From contig NZ_CP130613.1 of NCBI RefSeq assembly GCF_030623445.1, forward strand, positions 558,001 to 622,000: DNA of 64,000 nucleotides. Direction: 5' to 3'. Each line of letters begins with the position of its first letter. The stretch's first letter is position 1. The position numbers and the translations under genes were made by a program. The notes under the pieces are model-generated. The model was not told the origin of the DNA. It was given only the letters and a program-made list of their open reading frames with translations, and ran no database searches. Of this stretch, positions 8,317 to 17,959 are shown one piece after another. Source of the stretch: Pseudogemmatithrix spongiicola (GTDB taxonomy: Bacteria > Gemmatimonadota > Gemmatimonadetes > Gemmatimonadales > Gemmatimonadaceae).

Positions 8317-9855
8317 CTACGCGGGCTTCGGAGGTTCGGGGCGGGGAAACAGGCCGTCGCCCTTGGCGACATGCCAGCCCGCGCAGTCCAGGAGCTGCGC
8401 CTGCTCGAAGGTGGTCTCATGGACGCTGCCCGGGCCTCCCAGCGCCTCCCAGAGCACTTGGGCCTTGCCCGGCATGACGGGCGCCAGGTAGACCGCCTGG
8501 CGAGCCAGCTGGCGCATCAGCGCGGCGAGCACGCGCTCGAGCTCCGGCCGCTGCGCCGGGTCCTTCGCGAGCACCCAGGGCTTCGATTCCTGGATGGCGA
8601 GGTTCGCCCGCGTGACGGTGCGGAAAATGGCGTCGAGGGCTTCGTGCAGCAGGTAGCCGCGCGAGCCGTCGACGGCAGATCGGGCAGCGGCGAGGTCCGC
8701 GAGGTCTGCACGGTCCGTGTCGCCGAACCGGCCCGCCGGCACCACGCCCTCGCAGTACTTCTCGACCATCGCGATCGTGCGGCTGGCGAGGTTGCCGAGC
8801 CCGTTGGCCAGCTCGGAGGTGTACACCGCCTCGAAGCGCTCCCAGCTGAACGACCCGTCGCCGTCGAACGGGATGTCGCGCAGCAGGTAGTAGCGGAAGG
8901 CATCGGCGCCGAAACGGTCCGCAGCCTCGCGCAGCTCGAGCTTCACGCCGGCGCTCTTGCTGAAGCGCTCGCCGCCGAGGGAGATGAAGCCGTGGGCCCA
9001 CACGCGTGCGGGCAGCTGCAGCCCGGCAGCCATGAGCATTGCCGGCCAGATCACGGTATGGAAGCGCGTGATGTCCTTGCCCACCACGTGCACGTTCGCG
9101 GGCCAGCTGGCCTTGGACCCCGGGAAGAACTGCGCGGTCCAGTAGTTGGGGAGCGCATCGAACCAGACGTAGGTGGTCTGCGTCTCGCCATCGCTCAAGG
9201 GGCGCGGGAAGGGCACGCCCCAGTCGAAGCGCGCGCGGCTGGCCGAGACGTCCTCGAGACCTTCGTCGAGCAGCGCGAGGATCTCGTTGCGCCTCGAGGC
9301 CGGCTGGAGGAACTCCGGATGCGCCGCGAAGTGCGCCTTGAGCGCCGGTGCGTACTTCGAAAGCCGGAAGAACCAGTTGCGCTCGGTGACCTCCTCGAGC
9401 GTGCGCGTCGGATGCAGCGCGCACCGGCCCTCGACGATGTCGGCCGGCTGCTTGAAGCTCTCGCAGCCCACGCAGTACATGCCCGTGTAGCTGCGCTCGT
9501 AGAAGTCGTCGGGGCTGTGCGCGAAGATGCGCTCGAGCAAGTCCTTCACGGCCGCGTGGTGCTCGGCGGCCGAGGTGCGCATGAACTGGTCGTGCGACAG
9601 CCCGAGGTGCTGCCACATCGCGACGAACTTCGCGGCGATGTCGTCGACGAAGGCCTTGGGGGCGAGCCCGGCCTTCTCGGCCGTCTGCGCGACCTTCTGG
9701 CCGTGTTCGTCCATCCCGATGAGGAACCACACGTCGTGGCCCAACTGGCGGTGGAAGCGGCAGATGGCATCCGCGCCGATCTTCTCCAGGGCGTGGCCGA
9801 GGTGCGGCTCGCCGTTGGCGTAATCGATGGCGGTGGTGAGGTAGAAGCGGGCCAC
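8317..9855 (-). CDS. metG: Methionine-tRNA ligase
   Basis: 512 residues from GTG 9855; a longer frame exists upstream but overlaps ricT, and the family N-terminus (FYLTTAIDYANGEPHLGH) starts here. The class I signature HLGH is at residues 18-21, and the KMSKS loop has the variant FSKSAG, seen in the subgroup with one zinc knuckle. The knuckle is visible as YCVGCE followed by a C-x2-H pair, and the anticodon-binding helical domain follows. No C-terminal tRNA-binding domain is fused, which is shorter than the E. coli enzyme. The product charges tRNA-Met in the cytoplasm. The start codon lies one base after the ricT stop (TGA-C-GTG), so translation is probably coupled. Confidence 0.96.
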   Translation of the reverse strand: MARFYLTTAIDYANGEPHLGHALEKIGADAICRFHRQLGHDVWFLIGMDEHGQKVAQTAEKAGLAPKAFVDDIAAKFVAMWQHLGLSHDQFMRTSAAEHHAAVKDLLERIFAHSPDDFYERSYTGMYCVGCESFKQPADIVEGRCALHPTRTLEEVTERNWFFRLSKYAPALKAHFAAHPEFLQPASRRNEILALLDEGLEDVSASRARFDWGVPFPRPLSDGETQTTYVWFDALPNYWTAQFFPGSKASWPANVHVVGKDITRFHTVIWPAMLMAAGLQLPARVWAHGFISLGGERFSKSAGVKLELREAADRFGADAFRYYLLRDIPFDGDGSFSWERFEAVYTSELANGLGNLASRTIAMVEKYCEGVVPAGRFGDTDRADLADLAAARSAVDGSRGYLLHEALDAIFRTVTRANLAIQESKPWVLAKDPAQRPELERVLAALMRQLARQAVYLAPVMPGKAQVLWEALGGPGSVHETTFEQAQLLDCAGWHVAKGDGLFPRPEPPKPA

Positions 9856-9856
9856 G

Positions 9857-10975
9857 TCAGGTCGTCGGGTTCTGGGGAGCGCCGGCGCTGTCTGGCCCAC
9901 CCGGGCCACCGCGTCCGCGTCGGCCGCCGCGGCGCCCGCGACGGCGACGGCGCTTCGGTTCTTCGGCGTCGGCCGAAGGGGACTCGTCCTCCGGGGCGTC
10001 GACGGACTCCGACGCTGCAACGGGCTCAGGCGCCTCGTCTGCCTCGTCATCTTCGCCCTGCGCCCGCTCGAGCGAGAGCAAAGTGCCGGAGGCGGCCGCG
10101 GCGTCTTCGTCGCTGGGCACGACGCCTGGCGCCGTCTCCTTGCGGAGCTGGGCGAGCGGGATCGTGCGCATCTCGCCCTCGGCCGTCCGCAGCGTGACGA
10201 GATCGCGGAAGATGTCGTTGCTCACGACTTTTTCCTCGCCGACCGCAGTGACGATGACCTTGCCCTCCTTCGGAAAGCGCCGGCGCGCCGCCACGTAGAA
10301 CTCATGCTCGTGCCGCAGGCAGCACATGAGGCGCCCGCAGGTGCCGGAGATCTGCGAGGGGTTGAGCGTCGAGAGCCGCTGGTCCTTGGCCGTGCTCGAC
10401 TTCACGGGGCGCAGCTCGGGCAGCCAGGAGCTGGAGCAGAACTGGCGGCCGCAGCGGCCGATGCCGTCGAGCCGACGCGCCTCGTCGCGCACGCCGATGT
10501 GCCACATATGCACGCGGGTGGAGAAGCGCTTCTCGAGGCGACGTACGAGTTCGCGGAAGTCCACGCGCTCTTCCGCGGTGAAGTAGCAGGTGAGCTTGCG
10601 GCGGTCCCACTGCCACTCGGTGTCGCTGATCTTGAGGTCGAGCTTGAGCTCGCGGGCGAACTCGATGGCCGCCTTGCGTACGGCGTGCTCGTCGGCGCGG
10701 AGGCGGACGGCGCGGTCGATCTCGTCCGGCTTCGCGAGGCGGCTGATCTTCGGCAGCTCGGCCGGCGACTCCTTACCGTGCGTGGTGCCCGCCTTGCGCT
10801 TCTCGGCGAGCTCGCCCGTGGCGTAGACGCGACCGAAGTCCTCGCCGCGGTCGACGGCGACGATCACGGCGGTCTTCGGGGCGGGTGGCGTCTCGCCGCT
10901 CCATTGATAGAAGACCCGGCGATTCCCCTTGAACTCGACCTCGACCAGATGGGTGGCGACTGCGGCGGCCGTCAC
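9857..10975 (-). CDS. ricT: PSP1-domain protein, RicT/YaaT-like
   Basis: 372 residues from GTG 10975, which overlaps the accA stop (GTGA). The PSP1 domain covers about residues 60-260. It carries the conserved cysteine set CGRQFC ... GTCGRLMCCLRHEHEFY, which in Bacillus YaaT/RicT helps hold an Fe-S cluster in the Ric complex with YlbF and YmcA. The last 80 residues are acidic and then strongly basic (KRRRRRGRRGGRRGRGG), which suggests RNA or DNA contact and is not part of the Bacillus protein. Neither YlbF nor YmcA is encoded nearby, so the partner set is unknown. Position between accA and metG suggests constitutive expression. Role in RNA processing is inferred from the family only. Confidence 0.88.
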   Translation of the reverse strand: MTAAAVATHLVEVEFKGNRRVFYQWSGETPPAPKTAVIVAVDRGEDFGRVYATGELAEKRKAGTTHGKESPAELPKISRLAKPDEIDRAVRLRADEHAVRKAAIEFARELKLDLKISDTEWQWDRRKLTCYFTAEERVDFRELVRRLEKRFSTRVHMWHIGVRDEARRLDGIGRCGRQFCSSSWLPELRPVKSSTAKDQRLSTLNPSQISGTCGRLMCCLRHEHEFYVAARRRFPKEGKVIVTAVGEEKVVSNDIFRDLVTLRTAEGEMRTIPLAQLRKETAPGVVPSDEDAAAASGTLLSLERAQGEDDEADEAPEPVAASESVDAPEDESPSADAEEPKRRRRRGRRGGRRGRGGPGGPDSAGAPQNPTT

Positions 10976-11937
10976 TCGGTGAAGGCGCCCATCTTGAGGT
11001 ACTTCTCGCGGCGTTTCCGCACGAGCTTGTCGGGCTTGAGGCCCTTGAGTTCGTCGAGGTGCCGGACGACCGCGTCGTGTAGCGTCTTGGCGGCCGCGGC
11101 GTGATCGGCATGCGCGCCGCCCGCCGGCTCCGGCAGCACCTCGTCGATCACCTTGAGCTCCACGAGGTCCGGCGCCGTGATCTTCAGCGACTGCGCAGCC
11201 TTCTCGCGCATCTCGACGCTCTTGCCGTCCTTCCAGAGGATGGCCGCGCAGCCCTCGACGGTGATGACCGAGTACACGGAGTGCTCGAACATCAGGATCT
11301 TGTCGGCCACGCCGAGGGCGAGCGCGCCGCCCGAGCCGCCTTCGCCGATGACGATGGCGATGATCGGGACCTCGAGCATGCTCATCTCGAAGAGGTTGCG
11401 TGCGATGGCCTCGCTCTGGCCGCGCTCCTCGGCGCCGAGGCCGGCCCAGGCGCCCGGCGTGTCGATCATGGTGATGATCGGCACGTGGAACTTCGCGGCC
11501 AGCTTCATGAGGCGCAGCGCCTTGCGGTAGCCCTCGGGGTGCGGCATGCCGAAGTTGCGGTGCAGGTTCTCCTTGGTGTCGCGACCGCGCTGCTGGCCGA
11601 TCACCATCACCGTCTCGCCATCGAGCCGCGCCCAACCGCCGACGATGGAGGGATCGTCGCGGAAGGCGCGATCGCCGTGCAGTTCGATGAAGTCGCTGAA
11701 CGCGAGGCGCAGGTAGTCGAGGGTGAAGGGCCGGCGGGCCGAGCGCGCGACCTGCACGCGCTGCAGCGGCGTGAGGTTCTTGTAGACCTCCGCGCGCATC
11801 TCTCCGAGCTTGGCCTGCAACGGGGCGATCTGCGCGTTGACGTCGAGCTTCTGCTCCTCGGCGACGCGGCGGACCTCCTCGATCTGCTTCTCGAGTTCGG
11901 CGAGCGGCTTTTCGAATTCCAGTGCGGACGTACCCAT
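10972..11937 (-). CDS. accA: Acetyl-CoA carboxylase carboxyltransferase subunit alpha
   Basis: 321 residues, the usual length. The N-terminal helical region (LEFEKPLAELEKQIEEV) and the carboxyltransferase core are clear, including HGDRAFRDDPSIVGGWARL, the GRDTKENLHRNFGMPHPEGYRKA stretch, PGAWAGLGAEERGQSEAIA and the oxyanion glycines in GEGGSGGALALG. With AccD it moves the carboxyl group from biotin to acetyl-CoA to make malonyl-CoA for fatty acid synthesis. The gene starts one base after the dnaE stop codon and overlaps the ricT start by four bases. accD, accB and accC are not in the window. Confidence 0.97.
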   Translation of the reverse strand: MGTSALEFEKPLAELEKQIEEVRRVAEEQKLDVNAQIAPLQAKLGEMRAEVYKNLTPLQRVQVARSARRPFTLDYLRLAFSDFIELHGDRAFRDDPSIVGGWARLDGETVMVIGQQRGRDTKENLHRNFGMPHPEGYRKALRLMKLAAKFHVPIITMIDTPGAWAGLGAEERGQSEAIARNLFEMSMLEVPIIAIVIGEGGSGGALALGVADKILMFEHSVYSVITVEGCAAILWKDGKSVEMREKAAQSLKITAPDLVELKVIDEVLPEPAGGAHADHAAAAKTLHDAVVRHLDELKGLKPDKLVRKRREKYLKMGAFTE

Positions 11938-11938
11938 T

Positions 11939-14900
11939 TCAGCTCCCGCGCACGAGGCGCACCCGCTCCGGGCCCAGGAGGGCGCGGAGCTCCAGCAGGG
12001 CCGGGCCAGCGGTGGACAGCTTCAGGGAGCTCGACCGCAGGCGGGCCGGGCTCCCATCCGGACCCTTCCAACGTAGCTCCAACGGGGCCGAACCGGGATG
12101 GGCGTCGGCCACGGCGCGGACGTCCTGCATGACCGCCACGGGCAAGCCGGCGGCCGGATCCAGCTCCAGCGAGATGGCGAACTGGCCGGTGGCGCGCAGT
12201 TCGGCGAGCCGCGTGATGGACTCGACGATGAACGTCGGGTTGTCGGCGCCTTGGTCGCGGCGCCCGTAGGCGCCCTTGATGAGCACCGGGATGTCCGTCT
12301 GCACGCGGTCGCTCATGGCCGCCCACGCCTCGGGGAAGACGAGGATCTCGGCTGTGCCGGAGAAGTCCTCCACGACCAAGCGCGCGAACTCGTTGCCGGA
12401 CTTCTTGGAGATCTGCCGCTTCACGCTGGTGACGACGCCGGCCAGCGCCATCGACTCGGCGCTCCAGGTGCCCAGCTGGTTCACCTGATGCGTGGCGAGC
12501 AGTTCGCACTCGGCGCGGAACGGCTCGAGTGGATGGCCGGAGATGTAGAAGCCGAGGATGGCCTTCTCCTGCGTGAGGCGCTCGCTCTCCGTGAACTCCT
12601 TCACGTTGGGCAGCGTGGGCACCAGCGGCGCGCTCGGCGTCTCGGAGGGATCACCGCCGAGGTCCCCGAACAAGGAACCTTGTCCGGTGGCGATCTCCGC
12701 CTGCGCCAGCGAGGCATGCTGCATGGCGCCATCGAGCGCGGCGAGGAACTGCGCGCGGTGGCCCGGTAGGTTGTCGAGCGCGCCGGCGTGGATCAGCGCT
12801 TCGAAGACGCGCTTGTTGCAGACGCGCAGGTCCACGCGCTCACAGAGATCGTAGAGCGAGGTGAACGGCTTCTCGCTGCGGGCCGCGATGATGCTCTCGG
12901 CCGCCGAGTGGCCGACGTTGCGGATGGCGCCGAGCCCAAAACGAATGCGCGTGTCGCCGACGACGGTGAACTTCCAGCCGGATTCGTTGACGTCGGGGGC
13001 GAGGATCTCGAGGCCTAAGTCGCGGGCCTCGTTGATGTACTTCACCACGGCGTCGGTGTCCCCGATGGACGCCGAGAGCACGGCGGCCATGAACTCGGGC
13101 GCGTAGTGCGCCTTGAGATAGGCCGTGTGGTACGAGAGGACCGAGTAGGCGACCGAGTGCGACTTGTTGAAGCCGTAGCGGCCGAAGGTCTCGATCTGCG
13201 CGGAGATGTCCTCGATGACCTTCGCCGGGAATCCGTTGGCGATGGCCTTCTGCGAGAACTTGCCGAGCTCGGCCTTGATGAGCTCGGCGTCCTTCTTGCC
13301 GACGGCTTTGCGCAGCACGTCGGCTTCGGCGAGCGAGATGCCCGCCAAACGCTGCGCGATACGCATCACCTGTTCTTGGTAGGTGATGACGCCGTAGGTG
13401 GGCGCGAGGATCTCTTCCAGCTCGGGGAGCTGGTAGGTCACGGGCTCCTCGCCCTTCTTGCGCCGCTGGTAGACCTTGTGCATGCCGGCGTCGAGCGGGC
13501 CGGGGCGCATCAGCGCGTTCGAGGCGACCAGGTCGTCGAAGCGGTCGGCGCGCATGGCGCGGACCATCTCGGTGGCCAGCGGCGATTCGAACTGGAACAC
13601 GCCGGCGGTGCGGCCGGCGCGCAGCATGCGATACGTGGGCTCGTCATCGAGCGCGAGCGCGTCGAGGTCGATGTCCACGCCGCGGCGCTCCTTGATGGCC
13701 TTCACCGCATCCGTGAGGATGGTGAGCGTGGTGAGGCCGAGGAAGTCCATCTTGAGCATGCCCGCCTTTTCCAGCGCGACCATGTCGTACTGCGTGACGA
13801 CGACGCGCTCGTCGTTGCCCGAGCCGGAGCCCTTGGACTCCTGCGTGCAGACGGGGACGTACTCCTCGAGCGGACCCGGCGCGATGACGATGCCGGCGGC
13901 ATGGACGCCGGCGTGGCGCGAGAGGCCTTCGAGCGAGATGGCGAAGTCGAAGAGCTGCGCGTGGCGCTCGTCCTGCTCGTAGAGCTTGCGGACTTCCGGG
14001 ACCTTCTCGATCGCCTCGGCGACGGTGAGCGAGAAGTTCGGCGCATTGGGGATGAGCTTCGCGATCGCGTCGGTCTCGGCCGGCGTGAAGCCGAGCACAC
14101 GGCCGACGTCCTTGATGCAGGCGCGGGACTTGAGCGTGCCGAAGGTGATGATCTGGCCGACGGACTCGCGCCCGTACTTGTCGCGCACGTACTCGATGAC
14201 TTCGCCGCGGCGTTCTTCGCAGAAGTCCACGTCGATGTCGGGCATCGAGACGCGTTCCGGATTCAGGAAACGCTCGAACAGCAGGTCGAACTTGAGCGGG
14301 CACACATTCGTGATGCCCGTGGCGTAGGCGACCAGCGAGCCGGCCGCGGAGCCGCGGCCCGGGCCGACGGGGATGCCGCGATCGCGGGCCGCCTTGATGA
14401 AGTCCGCGGTGATGAGGAAGTAGCCGGCGTAGCCGGTCTTCGTGATCACGCCGAGTTCGTAGTCGAGGCGCTCCTTCACGTCGGCGGGCAGCGGATCGCC
14501 GTAGCGCTGCTTGGCGCCGTCGGTGGCCAGCTTCACCAAGAAGTCGTTCTCGCTGCTCACGCCGGCGGGTAGCGGGAACGACGGCACGTAGTACTTCTTG
14601 TCGAAGACGACGTTGACCTCGTCCGCGATCTTCAGCGTATTCTCGAGGACGTCCGTGCGGCCCTTGAAGTGCGCCTGGATCTCGGGGGCGCTCTTGAAGT
14701 ACAGGCCGCGGTCGTAGCGCATGCGGTCGGCGTCGAGGCGATCTTTCTTGAGGCCGATGCAGAGCAGCACGTCGTGCGCGTCGTGGTCCTCGGCCTTGAG
14801 GAAGTGCGCGTCGTTCGTGGCGACGACCGGGAGGTTCATCTCCTCGGCCAGCTTGAAGATCAGCTTATTGAGCTTCTGCTGTTCGCCGGCCTCGTGGGCC

Positions 14901-15427
14901 TGGACCTCGAGGTGGTAGCGATCCTTGAAGACTTCGGCGTACCATGCGGCGACAGCCTTGGCTTCATCGTAGCGGTCTTCGAGGAGGTGCTGGGCAACCT
15001 CGCCGGCCATGCAGGCTGACGAAACGATGAGGCCGGAGTTGTGGCGGGCGAGCAGTTCGCGGTCGACGCGCGGCTTTCCGTAGAACCCCTCGGTGTAGCC
15101 GAGGGAGGAGAGCTTCACGAGATTGCGGTAGCCTTCGAGATCGCGGGCGAGGAGGACGAGGTGATAGTAGTTCTTCTCGCCGGCGGCGGCGCGGGAGCGG
15201 TCGCGACGGTCTCCGCGCGCGACGTAGGCTTCCATGCCGATGATGGGCTTGAGCTTGGCCTTCTTGGCCTTCTCTTGGAATTCCCAGGCGGCGTGGAGAT
15301 TGCCGTGGTCGGTGATGGCGAGGGCGGGCTGTTCGAACTCCTGGGCGCGGGCGATCAGGTCGTCGATGCGGTTGGCGCCGTCGAGGAGACTGTATTCGGA
15401 GTGGGTGTGGAGATGAACGAAGCCCAT
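11939..15427 (-). CDS. dnaE: DNA polymerase III subunit alpha
   Basis: 1162 residues. The product starts with the PHP domain (FVHLHTHSEYSLLDG). Next comes the C-family polymerase core with PMPDIDVDFCEERR (written here as VSMPDIDVDF in the protein) supplying catalytic Asp residues, followed by the helix-hairpin-helix segment and a C-terminal OB fold (about 990-1070, MALAGVVTSVKRQISKKSG). This is the DnaE1 type replicative polymerase. It is the first gene of the leftward dnaE-accA-ricT-metG block, with gaps of 1, -4 and 1 bases. The dnaE-accA pairing is found in many bacteria. The 5' flank carries a G-rich repeat, so its promoter probably overlaps or lies beyond that element. Confidence 0.97.
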   Translation of the reverse strand: MGFVHLHTHSEYSLLDGANRIDDLIARAQEFEQPALAITDHGNLHAAWEFQEKAKKAKLKPIIGMEAYVARGDRRDRSRAAAGEKNYYHLVLLARDLEGYRNLVKLSSLGYTEGFYGKPRVDRELLARHNSGLIVSSACMAGEVAQHLLEDRYDEAKAVAAWYAEVFKDRYHLEVQAHEAGEQQKLNKLIFKLAEEMNLPVVATNDAHFLKAEDHDAHDVLLCIGLKKDRLDADRMRYDRGLYFKSAPEIQAHFKGRTDVLENTLKIADEVNVVFDKKYYVPSFPLPAGVSSENDFLVKLATDGAKQRYGDPLPADVKERLDYELGVITKTGYAGYFLITADFIKAARDRGIPVGPGRGSAAGSLVAYATGITNVCPLKFDLLFERFLNPERVSMPDIDVDFCEERRGEVIEYVRDKYGRESVGQIITFGTLKSRACIKDVGRVLGFTPAETDAIAKLIPNAPNFSLTVAEAIEKVPEVRKLYEQDERHAQLFDFAISLEGLSRHAGVHAAGIVIAPGPLEEYVPVCTQESKGSGSGNDERVVVTQYDMVALEKAGMLKMDFLGLTTLTILTDAVKAIKERRGVDIDLDALALDDEPTYRMLRAGRTAGVFQFESPLATEMVRAMRADRFDDLVASNALMRPGPLDAGMHKVYQRRKKGEEPVTYQLPELEEILAPTYGVITYQEQVMRIAQRLAGISLAEADVLRKAVGKKDAELIKAELGKFSQKAIANGFPAKVIEDISAQIETFGRYGFNKSHSVAYSVLSYHTAYLKAHYAPEFMAAVLSASIGDTDAVVKYINEARDLGLEILAPDVNESGWKFTVVGDTRIRFGLGAIRNVGHSAAESIIAARSEKPFTSLYDLCERVDLRVCNKRVFEALIHAGALDNLPGHRAQFLAALDGAMQHASLAQAEIATGQGSLFGDLGGDPSETPSAPLVPTLPNVKEFTESERLTQEKAILGFYISGHPLEPFRAECELLATHQVNQLGTWSAESMALAGVVTSVKRQISKKSGNEFARLVVEDFSGTAEILVFPEAWAAMSDRVQTDIPVLIKGAYGRRDQGADNPTFIVESITRLAELRATGQFAISLELDPAAGLPVAVMQDVRAVADAHPGSAPLELRWKGPDGSPARLRSSSLKLSTAGPALLELRALLGPERVRLVRGS

Positions 15428-15458
15428 ATCCTGGGGAATCTAGCCGCTCGGCTTTCGG

Positions 15459-15532
15459 TGGGAGACGGGAGACGGGGGTACGGGCGGGGATAGGGAGAGG
15501 GGAATGGGGGAGACGGGGGGGAGAGGGGAGGG
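15459..15532. repeat. G-rich intergenic repeat, copy B
   Basis: About 74 bases, almost only G and A on the plus strand, between the divergent dnaE and COG4324-type genes. It aligns with copies at 38270-38353 and 51887-51969 through the shared order gggaga..ggga, g-rich, gta(c/g)gggcgggg, gggagagggga, (a)atggggg. Runs of three or more G at short spacing give G-quadruplex potential. Confidence 0.75.
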
Positions 15533-16610
15533 GTCATTCTTGAGGCGCTGGGGTCGGCGGGGGCTGTTGGGCCTCGGCGTGCTCCTCGGCGTGGGCTTGC
15601 TGCTGCTCGTCGCGACGCCGCTTGGGCGGTATCTGCTGCGCGCGGGGTATGAGGAGGCGCGGATTCTCCTCGCACGGCGGTCGATCGGGGAGATGGTGCG
15701 AGATTCGACGGTGGACGGTGAGACGCGGGAGAAGTTGCGGCTCGTGTTGGCGGCGCGGGCGTTTGCGGTCGATTCGCTGGGGCTGCCGGCGGGGGAGACG
15801 TTTACGCAGTTCACGCAGTTGGAGACCGATACGCTGGTATTGGTGTTGTCGGGGGCGCGGCCGGATTGGCTGGAGCCGGTGCTGTGGCGGTTTCCGATCG
15901 TGGGGCGGTTGCCGTACAAGGGGTTCTTCCGGCTGGCGGATGCGCTGGCGGCCGAGCGCGAGCTGCGGGAGAAGGGATTCGATACCTACCTGCGGCCTGC
16001 CTCGGCGTTCTCGACGCTCGGGTGGTTCAACGATCCGCTGCTTTCGACGACGCTGGCGCAGGATTCGCTCGATCTCGTGAACACGGTGATCCACGAGCTG
16101 ACGCACAATCGCTACTTCGCCGCTGGCGATGCGTCGTACAACGAGAGCTTCGCGAACTTCGTGGGGGCACGGGGGGCGGAGGCGTTCTTCCGCTCACGCG
16201 GCGACTCTGTGCGCGCGGCGCGCACGGCGGCGCGTTGGGACGACGAGCGGGTGCTCGCGGCGTACTGGGCACGGCTGTACGGGCGCCTCGACTCGACCTT
16301 CCGGGCGCATCCGGGGGATTCGCTGCGCGAGCGTCGCATCGCGCTGCGTGATTCGCTCTACGGCGCGGCGCGCGAGGAGCTGCGCACGAGCGTGGCGCCG
16401 CAGTGGAAGACCATCGCGCCGCGGTATGCGGATCTCGTGCGACTCGACAATGCCGCCGTGCTGGCGCGCCGAGTCTACCTGACGGAGATCGAACGCTTCG
16501 AGGCGGTGTATGCGGCGGCGGGGCGCGAGTTGCGACCGGTCGTCGATACGCTGGTGCTGCGTCATCGTCAAGGGCGCTGGCATACGCCGACCAAGGCCGC
16601 AGCGAGGTAA
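15504..16610 (+). CDS. COG4324-type putative aminopeptidase
   Basis: 368 residues from ATG 15504. A hydrophobic segment (LLGLGVLLGVGLLLLVATP, about residues 21-39) acts as signal or membrane anchor. The zinc-metallopeptidase motif HELTH follows NTVI at about residue 196, and a downstream NESFANFVG supplies the third ligand Glu, as in COG4324 predicted aminopeptidases. The FxQFTQLET and RPASAFSTLGWFNDP stretches fit the same family. It should work in the periplasm or at the membrane; the substrate is unknown. The start is uncertain: the ATG lies within the G-rich repeat, and TTG 15540, right after the repeat, would give a more normal N-terminus (LRRWGRRG) with the repeat itself as ribosome site. 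Confidence 0.82.
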   Translation: MGETGGRGEGSFLRRWGRRGLLGLGVLLGVGLLLLVATPLGRYLLRAGYEEARILLARRSIGEMVRDSTVDGETREKLRLVLAARAFAVDSLGLPAGETFTQFTQLETDTLVLVLSGARPDWLEPVLWRFPIVGRLPYKGFFRLADALAAERELREKGFDTYLRPASAFSTLGWFNDPLLSTTLAQDSLDLVNTVIHELTHNRYFAAGDASYNESFANFVGARGAEAFFRSRGDSVRAARTAARWDDERVLAAYWARLYGRLDSTFRAHPGDSLRERRIALRDSLYGAAREELRTSVAPQWKTIAPRYADLVRLDNAAVLARRVYLTEIERFEAVYAAAGRELRPVVDTLVLRHRQGRWHTPTKAAAR

Positions 16611-16618
16611 CTTCCGGC

Positions 16619-17959
16619 ATGGAGCATATCCTCACGGAGTCGCTGGTCATCTTCGGCCTCCTGCTGCTGAACGGCGTGTTTGCGATGTCGGAGATCGCGG
16701 TGGTGACCTCCCGACGTGCCCGGCTGGAGACCGCCGCGAAGCTCGGTTCGAAGGGTGCCCGTCGGGCGCTGCGGCTCATCGACGATCCCACGCGCTTCCT
16801 CTCGACCGTGCAGATCGGCATCACGCTGATCGGCGTGTTGGCTGGCGCCTTCGGCGGCGCGACGATCGCGGCCCAGCTCGACGTGCGGCTGGAGCAGATT
16901 CCTGCATTGGCGCGCTTCAGCGAGGCAATCGCCGTCGCTACGGTGGTCGGCGCGATCTCCTTCCTGTCGTTGGTCTTCGGCGAGCTGGTGCCGAAGCGTA
17001 TCGCGATGCAAGCGCCGGAGCGCATCGCGGCCACGGTAGCTGGTCCGATGCTCTCGCTGGCGCGTGTTGCCTCGCCGGCCGTCGCGGTGCTGACGTTCAC
17101 GACGGCGACCATCCTGCGCCTCCTCGGCATCAAGGAGGCGCAGGGCACGCGCGTCACGGAAGACGAGGTCCGTGCGGTCATCTCCGAGGGGCGTCAGTCG
17201 GGAGCGGTGCAGATCGTCGAGCACGAGATGCTCGAGGGCGTGTTCCGGCTGGGAGACCGGCTGGCGCGCGACGTGATGGTACCGCGTCCAGACGTCGATT
17301 GGATCGACGTGGAAGAGGGCATCGCGGGCCTTCGAGAGCGGCTGAGTCGCCCGGAGGCGGACACCGTGCTGCTCTGCCGTGGATCGCTGGACGAGGTGGT
17401 CGGTGTGTTGCGTCCACAGCGCGTGCTTTCGGCGGCGCTGACGGGCGAGCCGATCGACCTCGTGGCGCTCGCGGAGCCGCCGGAGTTCGTGCCGGGGTCG
17501 CTGGCCGTGCTGCGCGTACTCGAGCAGCAGCGTGCCGCCGGCCACCGCGCCGTCGTAGTGCTCGATGAGTACGGGGGCGTTGAAGGCTTGCTCACGCTGG
17601 AGCATCTGCTGAGCGAGATCGTGGGCGACGTTCGGGAGCCCGGTGGTGCCGAGCCGGCCGCGCCTTGGACGCAGCGACCGGACGGGAGTTGGTTGGTCGA
17701 CGGCGCCGCCGACTTCGGCGATGTTGCGGTGCAGCTTGGGTTGCCTGCGGCGCCAGAGAGTGAGCGCGGGATGTATCGGACCTTGGCGGGCTTCGTCCTC
17801 GCTCGGGCCGGCAACGTGCCGCGCGCCGGTGATGCCATCGAATGGGGTGGGTTCCGTCTCGAAGTGGTGGACATGGACGGCCGGCGCGTGGACAAGGTGC
17901 TGGTGAGCGGGCGTTCCAGAACCGAGGGCGAGGAAGAGGCGAATGGCCATGAAGGTTGA
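16619..17959 (+). CDS. CNNM/CorC-type membrane protein with DUF21, CBS pair and CorC-HlyC domains
   Basis: 446 residues from ATG 16619, nine bases after the preceding stop; an in-frame GTG/ATG further up lies inside that gene and is rejected. The DUF21 membrane domain (about 1-190) has four hydrophobic segments and SEIAVVTSRRARLE. A CBS pair follows (about 205-330) including RDVMVPRPDVDWID and VVVLDEYGGVEGLLTLEHLLSEIVGD, and a C-terminal CorC-HlyC domain (about 345-435). Family members export or regulate divalent cations, mainly Mg2+ or Co2+, in response to nucleotide binding at the CBS pair. Older annotation as hemolysin is misleading. It overlaps the next gene by 17 bases. Confidence 0.92.
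   Translation: MEHILTESLVIFGLLLLNGVFAMSEIAVVTSRRARLETAAKLGSKGARRALRLIDDPTRFLSTVQIGITLIGVLAGAFGGATIAAQLDVRLEQIPALARFSEAIAVATVVGAISFLSLVFGELVPKRIAMQAPERIAATVAGPMLSLARVASPAVAVLTFTTATILRLLGIKEAQGTRVTEDEVRAVISEGRQSGAVQIVEHEMLEGVFRLGDRLARDVMVPRPDVDWIDVEEGIAGLRERLSRPEADTVLLCRGSLDEVVGVLRPQRVLSAALTGEPIDLVALAEPPEFVPGSLAVLRVLEQQRAAGHRAVVVLDEYGGVEGLLTLEHLLSEIVGDVREPGGAEPAAPWTQRPDGSWLVDGAADFGDVAVQLGLPAAPESERGMYRTLAGFVLARAGNVPRAGDAIEWGGFRLEVVDMDGRRVDKVLVSGRSRTEGEEEANGHEG

Noticed and set aside
15459-15532. CRISPR or tandem repeat array
   Set aside because: Units are not of constant length, there are no unique spacers, and no cas genes are present.
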